Part shown: positions 24,827 through 34,713 of the stretch, piece by piece
How positions within the stretch are numbered: position 1 is the first letter of the stretch
How the letters are laid out: every line of letters starts with the position of its first letter
Origin: JBEICQ01 sp046297395
GTDB taxonomy: Bacteria; Bacteroidota; Bacteroidia; UBA4408
Direction: 5' to 3'
Assembly (NCBI GenBank): GCA_046297395.1
Contig: JBKCNM010000003.1
Location: forward strand, 1-57,434
Length of the DNA: 57,434 bases
Notes under the pieces: model-generated
The model's database searches: none
What the model saw: the letters and a program-made list of their open reading frames with translations, nothing else
What the model was told of the DNA's origin: nothing
Translations under genes and position numbers: made by a program

Positions 24827-27800
24827 ATGGATATCAAAAAAGAAAATAAACTCAGAAGCAATTTCACCAGGATTACGATTGGCCTTGCCTCACCTGAAAA
24901 CATTCTGGAAAATTCCAGTGGTGAAATCCTCAAGCCTGAAACCATCAATTACCGCACCTACAAACCCGAAATGAGCGGTTTGTTTTGTGAGCGTATTTTT
25001 GGTCCTGTAAAGGATTGGGAATGTGCTTGCGGAAAATACAAGCGTATTCGCTACAAAGGCATCGTTTGTGACCGTTGCGGTGTTGAAGTAACAGAGAAAA
25101 AGGTGCGTCGCGAACGAATGGGACATATTTCCCTTGTGGTTCCCGTTGCCCACATCTGGTACTTCCGTTCCCTTCCTAATAAAATTGGATACCTTCTGGG
25201 ATTGCCAACCAAAAAATTAGATTCAATCATTTACTACGAAAGGTATGTAGTCATACAAGCCGGTGTAAAAGGTGAAGGAGAAAATCCACTTAAGTATCTC
25301 GATTTTCTTTCGGAAGAAGAATACCTTTCTGTATTGGAAACTCTTCCCAAAGACAATCAAAAACTCGATGACAAAGATCCCAACAAGTTCATTGCAAAGA
25401 TGGGAGCAGAAGCACTGTATGATTTGCTTCAGCGTTTGAAACTCGATGATTTGTCATACGAACTCCGTAACAAAGCCAACACTGAATCTTCTCAGCAACG
25501 CAAAACCGAAGCACTCAAAAGACTCCAGGTTGTGGAAGCATTTCGTCATGCCAATACACACATGAAGAATGCACCCGAATGGATGATTGTGAAAGTGGTT
25601 CCTGTGATACCACCCGAATTGCGCCCACTCGTTCCTCTTGATGGCGGTCGTTTTGCAACCTCCGACCTCAACGATTTATACCGCAGGGTAATTATTCGGA
25701 ATAACCGTTTGAAGCGTTTGATTGAAATCAAAGCACCTGAAGTTATTCTCCGCAATGAGAAGAGGATGTTGCAGGAATCTGTTGATTCGCTCTTCGACAA
25801 TTCACGCAAATCAAACGCTGTTAAAACAGAATCCAATCGTGCCCTCAAATCCCTGTCAGATAGTTTGAAAGGAAAGCAAGGAAGGTTCCGTCAGAATCTT
25901 CTTGGTAAGCGTGTTGACTATTCAGCGCGTTCTGTAATTGTTGTTGGACCTGAACTCAAGCTTCATGAATGTGGAATTCCCAAAGACATGGCAGCAGAAC
26001 TTTACAAGCCATTCATCATTCGTAAACTGATTGAAAGGGGTGTTGTAAAAACAGTAAAATCAGCCAAAAAAATAGTGGACCGCAAGGATGCGATTGTATG
26101 GGATATTCTTGAAAATGCCCTCAAAGGTCATCCGGTGCTTCTGAACCGTGCCCCTACACTTCACCGTTTAGGTATCCAGGCTTTTCAGCCCAAACTGATT
26201 GAAGGCAAGGCCATTCAGTTGCATCCACTGGTTTGTACGGCATTTAATGCTGACTTTGATGGTGACCAGATGGCCGTGCATCTTCCATTGGGACATGCTG
26301 CAATCTTGGAAGCACAATTGCTGATGCTGGCATCGCACAACATCCTGAACCCTGCCAATGGTGCCCCCATCACGGTTCCATCTCAGGACATGGTACTTGG
26401 TTTGTATTACATGACCAAAGGGCTCAAAGGAACACCGGAAAGAAAAGTAAAAGGAGAAGGTTTGAGTTTTTACTCACCTGAAGAAGTTATTATCGCTTAC
26501 AATGAGAAGCGTGTGGAATTGCACGCATTTATAAAGGTGAAAGTGAATGTAAAAGAAAGCGATGAACTCAAGAACAAACTCATCGAGACCACTGTTGGTC
26601 GTGTTCTTTTCAATCAGGTTGTGCCTTATGAGGTAGGGTATATCAATGAACTCCTCACCAAAAAATCTTTGCGTGACATCATTGGCAACATCCTCAAAAT
26701 TTCAGGCGTTTCCAAAACTGCCCGTTTCCTCGACGACATGAAGGAACTTGGATTTACCATGGCTTTCCGTGGAGGCTTGTCATTTATTTTGGGTGATGTA
26801 ATCATTCCTGTTGACAAAGAGGAAATGATTAAAAAGGCCCTGGAAGAAGTAGAAGAAGTATCTGCCAATTACAACATGGGTATTATCACCGACAGGGAAA
26901 GATACAACCAGGTAATTGATATTTGGACGCATACGAATGCCCGCCTCACCCAAAAAGTGATGCATCAATTGTCTTCTGATAAAGGTGGTTTCAATTCCAT
27001 CTACATGATGCTTGACTCAGGAGCCCGTGGTTCTAAAGAACAAATTCGCCAGCTCTCAGGAATGCGCGGTTTGATGGCAAAACCACAAAAATCCGGTTCT
27101 GGTGGGGGTGAGATTATCGAAAATCCCATCATTTCCAATTTCAAGGAAGGTCTCTCCATCCTTGAGTACTTCATTTCCACACACGGTGCCCGTAAGGGTC
27201 TTGCCGATACCGCTCTTAAAACAGCGGATGCGGGTTATCTTACCCGTCGTTTGGTGGATGTATCGCAGGATGTTATCATCACACAGGAAGATTGCGGAAC
27301 ATTGCGTGGTCTCATTGCCAGCTCCCTTAAAAAGAATGAGGAAGTTGTGGAATCATTGTATGATCGTATACTCGGACGCACTGCAGTGAATGATGTATTC
27401 CATCCAAATACCGGTGAACTTCTTATCGCCGGTGGTGAGGAAATCAAGGAAGATGAAGCCCGCAGAATACAGGAATCTCCTATTGAGCAGGTTGAAATCC
27501 GCTCGGTACTTACCTGTGAGAGCAAGCAGGGTGTTTGTGGAAAGTGTTATGGTCGTAACCTTGCCACAGCCCGTATGGTTCAGATGGGTGAAGCAGTAGG
27601 TGTAATTGCTGCGCAATCTATCGGTGAGCCCGGTACCCAGCTTACGCTTCGTACCTTCCATGTGGGTGGTGTTGCCGGTACCATTGCCAGTGAATCTTCC
27701 ATCAAAGCCAAATATTCAGGTAAAATTGAAATTGACGAACTGCGCACGGTTGAGCGTCTGAATAACGACGGCGCCAAGGTGCAGGTTGTGATTGGACGAT

Positions 27801-29131
27801 CGGCAGAAATGCGCATCGTGGATCTTAATACCCGAATTGTACTTACCACTTCAAATATCCCATACGGTGCTCAGTTGTATGTGAAAAACGGCGAAGAAGT
27901 AACTGCAGGTCACCTCATTTGCGACTGGGATCCGTTTAATGCTGTCATCCTTTCGGAAATCTCCGGTAAAATTGAATTTGAATCTCTCGAAGAGGGAATC
28001 ACCTATCGCGAGGAAGCAGATGAGCAAACCGGATTTGCCGAAAAAGTGGTGATTGATTCAAGGGACAAAACCAAGAATCCGGCCATTCGCATTGTTGACA
28101 AAAAGGGAGATGTTATTAAAACTTACAATATCCCTGTTACCGCACATATCATTGTGGATGAAGCCCAGAGCATCACAGCCGGTCAGATTCTCGTGAAAAT
28201 TCCCCGGTCTTCCGGAAAGGGTGGTGACATCACCGGTGGTCTGCCAAGGGTAACTGAACTCTTCGAGGCCCGCAATCCAAGCAATCCTGCTGTGGTAAGT
28301 GAAATCGACGGAATTGTCACTTTTGGAAAGATCAAGCGTGGAAATCGTGAAGTTGAGGTTGAATCCAAAACCGGTGAAAAGAAAAAGTACATTGTTCCTC
28401 TATCAAAACATATCCTTGTTCAGGAAAATGATTTTGTGAAAGCAGGTATGCCGCTTTCCGACGGAGCAGTTTCTCCTGATGATATTCTTTCCATTAAAGG
28501 CCCAACAGCTGTTCAGGAATACCTTGTAAACGAGATTCAGGAAGTATACCGTTTGCAGGGTGTGAAAATCAACGACAAGCACTTTGAGGTGATTGTTCGT
28601 CAGATGATGCGTAAGGTTGAAATTGCCGATCCGGGTGATACACGATTCCTCCAGAAACAATTGGTGAACAAGAGTGATTTCATGGATGAGAATGATGCCT
28701 TGTTTGGAAAGGTAGTGGTGTTGGAACCAGGTGATTCTGCTACATTAAAAGCCGGACAAATCATTACATCCCGCAAACTCAGAGACGAAAATTCCATGCT
28801 CAAGCGCAAGGACATGAAGCCTGTTGAAGCCAGAGAGGCCACACCAGCCACCTCCATTTCGGTGTTGCAGGGTATTACACGCGCCTCCCTCCAAACCAAT
28901 AGCTTTATCTCTGCAGCTTCCTTCCAAGAAACAACAAAAGTGCTCAATGAAGCAGCTGTAAATGGAAAGGTTGACGACTTGCTCGGACTGAAAGAAAATG
29001 TGATCGTTGGACACTTGATTCCTGCAGGTACAGGTCTTCGCGAATACGAGAAGATTATTGTAGGGTCTAAGGAAGAATACGAAGCATTGCAGCTTTCTAA
29101 AAAGGAAAAAGTAAAGCAGGAAATCGATTGA
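24827..29131 (+). CDS. rpoC: DNA-directed RNA polymerase subunit beta'
   Basis: The beta' subunit of RNA polymerase, 1,434 residues and uninterrupted. It has the N-terminal zinc site CACGKYKRIRYKGIVCDRC, the bridge to the clamp, the catalytic Mg-binding NADFDGDQMAVH, the trigger-loop region with GLADTALKTADAGYLTRRLVDV-type sequence (near 27195-27255), and a second zinc site (CESKQGVCGKCYG). Family-typical inserts make it slightly longer than the E. coli protein. A hairpin terminator follows, ending the ribosomal protein-rpoBC operon. Confidence 0.99.
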   Translation: MDIKKENKLRSNFTRITIGLASPENILENSSGEILKPETINYRTYKPEMSGLFCERIFGPVKDWECACGKYKRIRYKGIVCDRCGVEVTEKKVRRERMGHISLVVPVAHIWYFRSLPNKIGYLLGLPTKKLDSIIYYERYVVIQAGVKGEGENPLKYLDFLSEEEYLSVLETLPKDNQKLDDKDPNKFIAKMGAEALYDLLQRLKLDDLSYELRNKANTESSQQRKTEALKRLQVVEAFRHANTHMKNAPEWMIVKVVPVIPPELRPLVPLDGGRFATSDLNDLYRRVIIRNNRLKRLIEIKAPEVILRNEKRMLQESVDSLFDNSRKSNAVKTESNRALKSLSDSLKGKQGRFRQNLLGKRVDYSARSVIVVGPELKLHECGIPKDMAAELYKPFIIRKLIERGVVKTVKSAKKIVDRKDAIVWDILENALKGHPVLLNRAPTLHRLGIQAFQPKLIEGKAIQLHPLVCTAFNADFDGDQMAVHLPLGHAAILEAQLLMLASHNILNPANGAPITVPSQDMVLGLYYMTKGLKGTPERKVKGEGLSFYSPEEVIIAYNEKRVELHAFIKVKVNVKESDELKNKLIETTVGRVLFNQVVPYEVGYINELLTKKSLRDIIGNILKISGVSKTARFLDDMKELGFTMAFRGGLSFILGDVIIPVDKEEMIKKALEEVEEVSANYNMGIITDRERYNQVIDIWTHTNARLTQKVMHQLSSDKGGFNSIYMMLDSGARGSKEQIRQLSGMRGLMAKPQKSGSGGGEIIENPIISNFKEGLSILEYFISTHGARKGLADTALKTADAGYLTRRLVDVSQDVIITQEDCGTLRGLIASSLKKNEEVVESLYDRILGRTAVNDVFHPNTGELLIAGGEEIKEDEARRIQESPIEQVEIRSVLTCESKQGVCGKCYGRNLATARMVQMGEAVGVIAAQSIGEPGTQLTLRTFHVGGVAGTIASESSIKAKYSGKIEIDELRTVERLNNDGAKVQVVIGRSAEMRIVDLNTRIVLTTSNIPYGAQLYVKNGEEVTAGHLICDWDPFNAVILSEISGKIEFESLEEGITYREEADEQTGFAEKVVIDSRDKTKNPAIRIVDKKGDVIKTYNIPVTAHIIVDEAQSITAGQILVKIPRSSGKGGDITGGLPRVTELFEARNPSNPAVVSEIDGIVTFGKIKRGNREVEVESKTGEKKKYIVPLSKHILVQENDFVKAGMPLSDGAVSPDDILSIKGPTAVQEYLVNEIQEVYRLQGVKINDKHFEVIVRQMMRKVEIADPGDTRFLQKQLVNKSDFMDENDALFGKVVVLEPGDSATLKAGQIITSRKLRDENSMLKRKDMKPVEAREATPATSISVLQGITRASLQTNSFISAASFQETTKVLNEAAVNGKVDDLLGLKENVIVGHLIPAGTGLREYEKIIVGSKEEYEALQLSKKEKVKQEID

Positions 29132-29148
29132 TGTTGAAAGCATAAACC

Positions 29149-29175
29149 AATGCCCCCTGCAAAGGGGGCATTTTA
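29149..29175 (+). terminator. Terminator after rpoC
   Basis: AATGCCCCC and GGGGGCATT form a 9-bp stem around a six-base loop, running into TTTT. It lies 18 bases after the rpoC stop and 12 bases before the DUF3467 gene. Confidence 0.85.
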
Positions 29176-29186
29176 GTATTACAAGC

Positions 29187-29501
29187 ATGGAAAACCAAAA
29201 CAATCAGGAAAATCAAATCAATATTGAATTAAATGAAGATGTGGCGGAAGGGCATTATTCCAATCTTGCCATTATCAGTCATTCTGCTTCAGAGTTCGTG
29301 ATCGACTTCATCAGGATTTTACCAAATGTGCCCAAGGCCAAGGTGAAGTCTCGAATCATTCTGACCCCTCAACATGCCAAGCGTTTGATGAATGCCATCA
29401 AGGACAACCTGCACAAATATGAGTCGCAGTTCGGGAAAATAGAGGAACATGATATGCCTGCCCTGCCGATGAATTTTGGCGGACCAACAGCACAGGCTTA
29501 A
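29187..29501 (+). CDS. DUF3467 family protein
   Basis: A 104-residue protein of the DUF3467 family, without signal peptide or membrane span. Recognisable parts are NIELNEDVAEGHYSNLAIIS, the SEFVIDFIRILPN strand, and the RIILTPQHAKRLMNAIKDNL helix. The family's function is unknown. It begins 12 bases past the rpoC terminator, and a DUF3467 gene next to rpoC is, from memory, a frequent arrangement in Bacteroidota. A role linked to transcription is only suggested by this context. Confidence 0.88.
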   Translation: MENQNNQENQINIELNEDVAEGHYSNLAIISHSASEFVIDFIRILPNVPKAKVKSRIILTPQHAKRLMNAIKDNLHKYESQFGKIEEHDMPALPMNFGGPTAQA

Positions 29502-29511
29502 TAGCAGCCGA

Positions 29512-29519
29512 TACTTTTG
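29512..29519 (+). promoter_or_regulatory. TAnnTTTG -7 element of the flippase gene
   Basis: TACTTTTG lies 12 bases before the ATG at 29532. No TTG is present at the -33 distance, so the promoter is incomplete or relies on an activator. Confidence 0.45.
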
Positions 29520-29531
29520 TTTTCTTAAACG

Positions 29532-31001
29532 ATGTCTCAGGCAAAGTCAACCTTTACTAAAGGTGTAATATGGAATTTTGCTGATACAATAGGGAGTCAG
29601 ATTGTTGGCTTTGTCGTTTCTCTCTTTCTGGCAAGACTTGTCAGCCCCGAGCATTTCGGAACATTTGCTACCGTTTTTGTATTTACAGGTTTTCTTCAAT
29701 TACTCGTTGGGAGCAGCCTCGGTGAAACAATTATCATGACGCAGGACACAGAGTGGATTACCTTAAACTCTGTATTTATTTATAATAATGTTGTAGCCCT
29801 CATATTTTACCTTCTTCTTTTTTTTACCGCACCCCTCATAGCGGATTTTTATCAAATACAAGAATTGAATCTCGCCATCAGATTGATGGCTTTGAGCTTG
29901 CCTTTTTGGAGTGCATCTAACATTCAGTTAACCCTGATGTATAAGGATGTTGACTTTAAAAAAATGTTTTACATCAAATTTCCGGGCTTGTTGCTGAGTT
30001 CGGTAATTGGTATGGTAATGGCATTTAATCATTATGGTGTATGGGCTTTGGTTTGGCAGATATTGTCCCTGAATTTCTTCACTGCCTTGATGGCTATTCT
30101 CCGGAGCGACTTCAGACCCGGATTTGCATTTAGTTGGGAAAAAATCAGAGGATTGTTTTCTGTGTCAGGTCGTTTTGTAATCTCAGGCATCATCAATAGG
30201 ATTTTTGAAAGTTTTTATCCACTTATTATCGGCAAACTATATAGCTTAAGCGCCCTGGGATTTTATAATCGTGCCAATTCAATAAAAGATATCGTTGTAG
30301 GCAATCTGGTTCAGGTCATTGGTAAAGTGGGATTTCCTGTTTTTGTTACCATGAAGGACAATCCCGAAAAATTAAAAGATGCATACAAACGGGTGATGCA
30401 GGTAACATTTTATGTGATTGCACCGCTTATGTTTGGAGGCATGGCCATTTCCTATTTGTTAATCACCACCATATTTGGAAACCAGTGGGCGCCAGCTGTG
30501 CCTTATTTCAGAATCAGTTGTTTGATTGGATTAATGTATCCATTCCATATCATCAACCTGGACATCCCAAAAGTTTTTGCGAAGTCTGCTATTTATCTTA
30601 AACTGGAAGTTATAAAAAAAGCACTCATACTCGCCGGCATCCTGTGTACTTACAAGTTAGGCGTTATGGGAATGCTTTATGGTCAATTAGCAGTGAGTGC
30701 ATTGAATATGTATGTAAATGCACACTACTGTGGCCGCATCATTCATTATTATTTTTTAGAACAAATTAGAGATATTCTTCCCGAAATACTGATTGCCATA
30801 CTCATGGCGGTTCCGGTATATTTTCTTTCAAAACAGGTTTTGTTTGAATCTCAGCTTCTCAATCTATTCTGTTTGATCTTGGCTGCTTTTATTATTTATG
30901 TGTTTCTTTCTTTTGTCTTTCAGCTGAAGTCATTCCGTTATATAGCTGAATCGATTCGTTTGAAATTTTTAAAAACCGGTAAGACGGAACAAGTACTTTA
31001 G
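29532..31001 (+). CDS. Polysaccharide/lipid-linked glycan flippase (MOP superfamily, WzxC-like)
   Basis: A 489-residue integral membrane protein with about 12-14 hydrophobic segments, of the polysaccharide transporter branch of the MOP superfamily. The N-terminus (FTKGVIWNFADTIGSQIVGFVVSLFLARLVSPEHFG) is typical of WzxC/TuaB-like proteins that flip lipid-linked oligosaccharides across the inner membrane. It ends with TAG. The methyltransferase and glycosyltransferases that follow on the same strand suggest a small surface-glycan locus. The exact substrate cannot be predicted. Confidence 0.88.
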   Translation: MSQAKSTFTKGVIWNFADTIGSQIVGFVVSLFLARLVSPEHFGTFATVFVFTGFLQLLVGSSLGETIIMTQDTEWITLNSVFIYNNVVALIFYLLLFFTAPLIADFYQIQELNLAIRLMALSLPFWSASNIQLTLMYKDVDFKKMFYIKFPGLLLSSVIGMVMAFNHYGVWALVWQILSLNFFTALMAILRSDFRPGFAFSWEKIRGLFSVSGRFVISGIINRIFESFYPLIIGKLYSLSALGFYNRANSIKDIVVGNLVQVIGKVGFPVFVTMKDNPEKLKDAYKRVMQVTFYVIAPLMFGGMAISYLLITTIFGNQWAPAVPYFRISCLIGLMYPFHIINLDIPKVFAKSAIYLKLEVIKKALILAGILCTYKLGVMGMLYGQLAVSALNMYVNAHYCGRIIHYYFLEQIRDILPEILIAILMAVPVYFLSKQVLFESQLLNLFCLILAAFIIYVFLSFVFQLKSFRYIAESIRLKFLKTGKTEQVL

Positions 31002-31135
31002 AAAATCATCTTTTTTCTTGTGACTTTTTTTGGTGATATCAGAAGGATAATGAGGAACAGATTATGACGAACTTTTTTTAATTTTGTTTCAGTTAAAAAC
31101 TTCTATCTTTTCATCCTTCGCGGAGAATTTGCTCT

Positions 31136-31816
31136 ATGAAAGAAATACTAAAAAAATACCTGAAGAGACCTTTGCCCTCTTCAAGACAGAGCTACTCCCA
31201 ACTCGGTGAAGACCTGGTGATTGATTTTATCTTTGAGAAATACCAAATCACTAAGCCCTTCTACATTGATATTGGTTCAAATGATCCGGTTAGATACTCC
31301 AACTCCTATTATTTTTACAGGAAAGGCGGTAAAGGTATCTGTGTAGAACCCAATCCGGTAATGGTGGCAAGACACAAAAAAATACGACCTCAGGATAACA
31401 TCGTTCAGGCAGGTATTAGCACAGCGGTCTCAGGACTTGCAGATTATTATGTGATGGATTGGCATGAGTTTAATACCTTCGATAAAGAACAAGCCTATCA
31501 GGTTGAAAAAAATTACCAGGGAAGAAACAATGTTAAACAGGTATTGCAAATGCCTCTGATAAGCTGCGATGAACTCATTAAAAATTATGTGGGCAACCAT
31601 AAAATTGACATGCTCAGTTTGGATGTGGAAGGCTTTGACTTAAGTATTCTTAATGCCTGGGACTTTAATAAGCACAGACCCTTCTTGATTTGTGTTGAAG
31701 TTTTTGATCCTCGAATTAAGGAAGAGAATATTGAAATCAATAAACTGCTTACTGCTAAAAATTACACCCGGATAGCGCACAATCCAATCAATGGCATATT
31801 TGTAAGCAATGAATAG
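31136..31816 (+). CDS. FkbM family methyltransferase
   Basis: A 226-residue SAM-dependent methyltransferase of the FkbM family. The SAM-binding strand is FYIDIGSNDPV (GxGxN-like GSN), followed by the acidic GICVEPNP strand end and the DMLSLDVEGFDLSIL motif typical of the family. Such enzymes O-methylate sugars or other small substrates. The upstream region has TTG, 17 bases and TATCTTTT (31084-31111), a weak promoter. It ends with TAG. A 185-base AT-rich gap before the next gene holds no convincing gene. Confidence 0.88.
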   Translation: MKEILKKYLKRPLPSSRQSYSQLGEDLVIDFIFEKYQITKPFYIDIGSNDPVRYSNSYYFYRKGGKGICVEPNPVMVARHKKIRPQDNIVQAGISTAVSGLADYYVMDWHEFNTFDKEQAYQVEKNYQGRNNVKQVLQMPLISCDELIKNYVGNHKIDMLSLDVEGFDLSILNAWDFNKHRPFLICVEVFDPRIKEENIEINKLLTAKNYTRIAHNPINGIFVSNE

Positions 31817-32001
31817 CGTTTGCTTCACGAAACTTCATTCAATTAGAATCATTGCTTTGTTTTTTGCTTTGTCTTTTATTGATACAGATTTCATCAATGG
31901 CTTTGGCTTGTCTGGCCTTAGTGATTCTTTTTTTTTAAATATTTCCCTATTTACTAATCAAAAAATAATCTATACCCTTATTACTTTTAAATTTTATTGA
32001 T

Positions 32002-32904
32002 ATGGTTGTAACGCGTATACAAGGTGGAATGGGTAACCAAATGTTTCAGTATGCTATCGGATTGGCCAATGCAAAGCGATTGAATACATCATTGTATATT
32101 GATGATTCCCTGTTGCAGGTTAAACTGGATTTTGAACACGCAGTATACCGCAATTATGAACTTCGGTATTTTAACATTGAAGGGCATCTTGCAGACAGAC
32201 AAATTATTCACCAATTTAATTTTACTGGAAATGAAGGATTTTTCGAAAATATCTGGCTAAAAATAAAATTCAAAATTAAGCCTCCCATCAACATCATACA
32301 AAAGGGAAATGAAATTGAACCAAGTTATTTGTGTGCAGTAAACAATTCCTGTTTTGTAGGCCGATGGCAAAGTGAAGTGTTTTTTAAGGACCATGCAAAA
32401 GAGGTAAAAAATGCTTTCTCTATCAAGGAAGAATATCTGAAAACCTCACGGGAAGCCATCAAGCTGTTTCAGGATAAACCTCTTTGTGCCATTCATGTTC
32501 GTCGGGGCGATTATGTAAGCAACCCATTTTATGCTGCGCATTTAGGTGCGCTCCCGTATTCCTACTATTTGGAAGGGATGAGGATGATAAGAGAGAAATT
32601 TCCGGAAGTCCGCTTTCTTGTATTCTCCAATGATTATCTTTGGTGCAGAGAGGTATTTCGATCCACCGAAGCGCTCATGGCAAAAGACTTTATGCCTGAT
32701 GCCGGAGCCATAGAGGAATTTGCAGCGATGACATTGATTCCCCATCATATTATTTCCAATTCAACATTTTCATGGTGGGCAGCCTGGCTTGCAGAAAAGG
32801 AATCATCCATGGTGGTTGCCCCCGCTCATTGGGCAAAAACAAGTCAATTTACACCTATGGAAATCATTCCATCTCGGTGGATCAACATTCAAAATAGTTT
32901 TTAG
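32002..32904 (+). CDS. GT11 glycosyltransferase, alpha-1,2-fucosyltransferase-like
   Basis: A 300-residue member of glycosyltransferase family 11, whose members transfer fucose from GDP-fucose in alpha-1,2 linkage. The N-terminal RIQGGMGNQMFQYAIGLANA, the GDP-fucose-binding HVRRGDYVSN near residue 165, and the HHIISNSTFSWWAAWLAE motif near residue 250 are the family signatures. It ends with TAG, four bases before the next gene, so it forms an operon with the GT4, MBL-fold and response-regulator genes. The real sugar and acceptor are untested. Confidence 0.93.
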   Translation: MVVTRIQGGMGNQMFQYAIGLANAKRLNTSLYIDDSLLQVKLDFEHAVYRNYELRYFNIEGHLADRQIIHQFNFTGNEGFFENIWLKIKFKIKPPINIIQKGNEIEPSYLCAVNNSCFVGRWQSEVFFKDHAKEVKNAFSIKEEYLKTSREAIKLFQDKPLCAIHVRRGDYVSNPFYAAHLGALPYSYYLEGMRMIREKFPEVRFLVFSNDYLWCREVFRSTEALMAKDFMPDAGAIEEFAAMTLIPHHIISNSTFSWWAAWLAEKESSMVVAPAHWAKTSQFTPMEIIPSRWINIQNSF

Positions 32905-32908
32905 GCTG

Positions 32909-34081
32909 ATGGAGAAGCTGCGCATCATCATGTTTTCTGATTTTTATGGTTATATCACAACCACATTTATCCGCAATGAAGTATATGCATTAGCGAGGAA
33001 ACATTTTTTTACTTATTTAACCTGCAGAAAATTAGTTGAGGAAGCAGATGTAGAAATTGTTGAATTGTCCTACAAACCGTCGCTGCCGGTGAGAAAATTT
33101 TATTGGTGGCTCTGGCAAATGGATATCCGGTGTTTGTTTTATCACCTTCCATTTTCTGAGAAATTAAATCATCAATTACACAGATTGAATCCTGAAGTGA
33201 TTCACCTGCAATTTGGATTCGAGGCGATTAAATTTTTACAAAATACCCAATCGAAAATTCCAACATTGATACATTTTCATGGGTATGACGCCTCAGAGAT
33301 GCTTAGGAAAAAGTCGTATACCAGAGAAATCAAAAAATATTTAAAGCAATCTCATATCACTGCCATTTTTGTGTCTGAATACATGGCACAGAAATTTCTC
33401 AAGCTTACGCTTACAGATTCCCATTACCATGTTTTACGGTGTGGTATTGACCTTTCACTTTTTCACCCATCACAAAGAAAAGTGCTCAGCGGGTCAAGAA
33501 AAGTTTTTCTTCAAATTTCTTCACTTGCTCCTAAAAAGGGACATGAGTTTACCATCAGGGCTCTTCGAAAAGCATTCGATGTAAAACCTGACATCCGAGG
33601 CAGCATCGTTTTTAAATTTGCAGGTGATGGAAAAAGGAAGACCGAGTTGAATAATCTCGTGCTCGAATTAGGACTGCAAGATGATATCGAATTTATTGGA
33701 AATAAAAACACCAAAGAGGTTATTGAGTTGTTGCTTTCATCACATTACTTTGTTCATCATAGTATAACAGATGAGAGTGGTGATGAAGAAGGTATACCTA
33801 CTTCTGTTATGGAGGCAATGAGTATGGAATTGCCAATCTTGTCAACCTATCATGCCGGTATTCCTGAGTTGGTGCAGCATGGTGTTAATGGTTTGCTTTG
33901 CGCAGAGAAAGATGTGGATACCTTTGCTAAACAAATTATAGAAATGTTGTCTTGGTCCTTTTTGCCTGCCAATCGAAAGGTCATAGAGGAACAGTATAGT
34001 TTGGATTTACACATGAAGCAACTGGAAGAGATCTACCGAATAGAAATTACCCGCCATCAAAAAAAATCTTTACATGATTGA
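32909..34081 (+). CDS. GT4 family glycosyltransferase
   Basis: A 390-residue GT-B fold retaining glycosyltransferase. The N-terminal half carries HLQFGFEAIKFL and LIHFHGYDAS, and the C-terminal half has the family-4 pattern: a strand FLQISSLAPKKGHEF, FKFAGDGKRKTEL, and the nucleotide-sugar-binding DEEGIPTSVMEAMSMELPIL (E-x7-E). The ATG at 32909 is chosen because an earlier in-frame start at 32789 lies within the GT11 gene. Its 3' end overlaps the MBL-fold gene by eight bases. Confidence 0.92.
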   Translation: MEKLRIIMFSDFYGYITTTFIRNEVYALARKHFFTYLTCRKLVEEADVEIVELSYKPSLPVRKFYWWLWQMDIRCLFYHLPFSEKLNHQLHRLNPEVIHLQFGFEAIKFLQNTQSKIPTLIHFHGYDASEMLRKKSYTREIKKYLKQSHITAIFVSEYMAQKFLKLTLTDSHYHVLRCGIDLSLFHPSQRKVLSGSRKVFLQISSLAPKKGHEFTIRALRKAFDVKPDIRGSIVFKFAGDGKRKTELNNLVLELGLQDDIEFIGNKNTKEVIELLLSSHYFVHHSITDESGDEEGIPTSVMEAMSMELPILSTYHAGIPELVQHGVNGLLCAEKDVDTFAKQIIEMLSWSFLPANRKVIEEQYSLDLHMKQLEEIYRIEITRHQKKSLHD

Positions 34082-34712
34082 TATCAGATGTTTCACTGTG
34101 AATGCTTTTGCCGAAAACACCTATTTGGTTTTTGATGATCTTGGAAACGGCTTGGTCTTCGATCCGGGCTTTATGGATGCAAGTGAATCAGATGCTTTTG
34201 ATGCATTTGTTCAAGCAAACAATATCAATCTCAGGCAGTGTTTACAAACCCACTGTCACATAGACCACATATTGGGCTTGCACCACATCAATCAGAAATA
34301 TGGTCTGAAAACCCGCATGCATCCCAATGAAATAAGTGTTTTTGAAAGCGGAAGAAATGTTTCTGCCTTGTATGGATTGCCTTATAAAGAAGGGATGTAT
34401 AATGATGAGTATCTGGCAAATGGTATGAATTTACTGATCGGAGAAATCAAATGCTCTGTACATTTTACTCCCGGTCACTCTCCCGGAAGTGTGTGTTTTT
34501 ATTTCTATGAACAACATATGTTGATTGCCGGCGATTTGATTTTCAAAGGTTCAGTAGGCAGAACGGATTTACCCGGTGGAGATCATAACGAGCTTATCAA
34601 CAGTGTAAGGAATGAAGTTTTTGTTCTACCCGATCACACACGCATTTACTCCGGACATGGTGAACCAACGAATGTTGGTCATGAAAAAATGTATAATCCT
34701 TTTTTTAATTGA
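34074..34712 (+). CDS. MBL-fold metallo-hydrolase (YcbL/glyoxalase II-like)
   Basis: A 212-residue metallo-beta-lactamase fold hydrolase. The metal motif is THCHIDHILGLH, followed by the third His in HFTPGHSPGSVC, Asp in IAGDLIFKGSVGRTDLPGG, and the last His in IYSGHGEPTNVGHE. The GSVGRTDLPGG segment is typical of the YcbL-type hydroxyacylglutathione hydrolase-like group, so a thioester substrate is likely but unproven. It overlaps the GT4 gene by eight bases, and its stop is one base from the start of the response regulator. Confidence 0.92.
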   Translation: MIDIRCFTVNAFAENTYLVFDDLGNGLVFDPGFMDASESDAFDAFVQANNINLRQCLQTHCHIDHILGLHHINQKYGLKTRMHPNEISVFESGRNVSALYGLPYKEGMYNDEYLANGMNLLIGEIKCSVHFTPGHSPGSVCFYFYEQHMLIAGDLIFKGSVGRTDLPGGDHNELINSVRNEVFVLPDHTRIYSGHGEPTNVGHEKMYNPFFN

Positions 34713-34713
34713 T

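Noticed and set aside
31809..32000. 63-codon frame in the gap between the FkbM and GT11 genes
   Set aside because: It starts inside the FkbM gene, is AT-rich with a low-complexity hydrophobic product, and has no recognisable similarity or promoter. It is most likely a chance frame.
31950..32001. TACTTTTA before the GT11 gene as a promoter
   Set aside because: The last base of the -7 box differs and there is no TTG at the -33 distance. The sequence is a generic AT-rich stretch.
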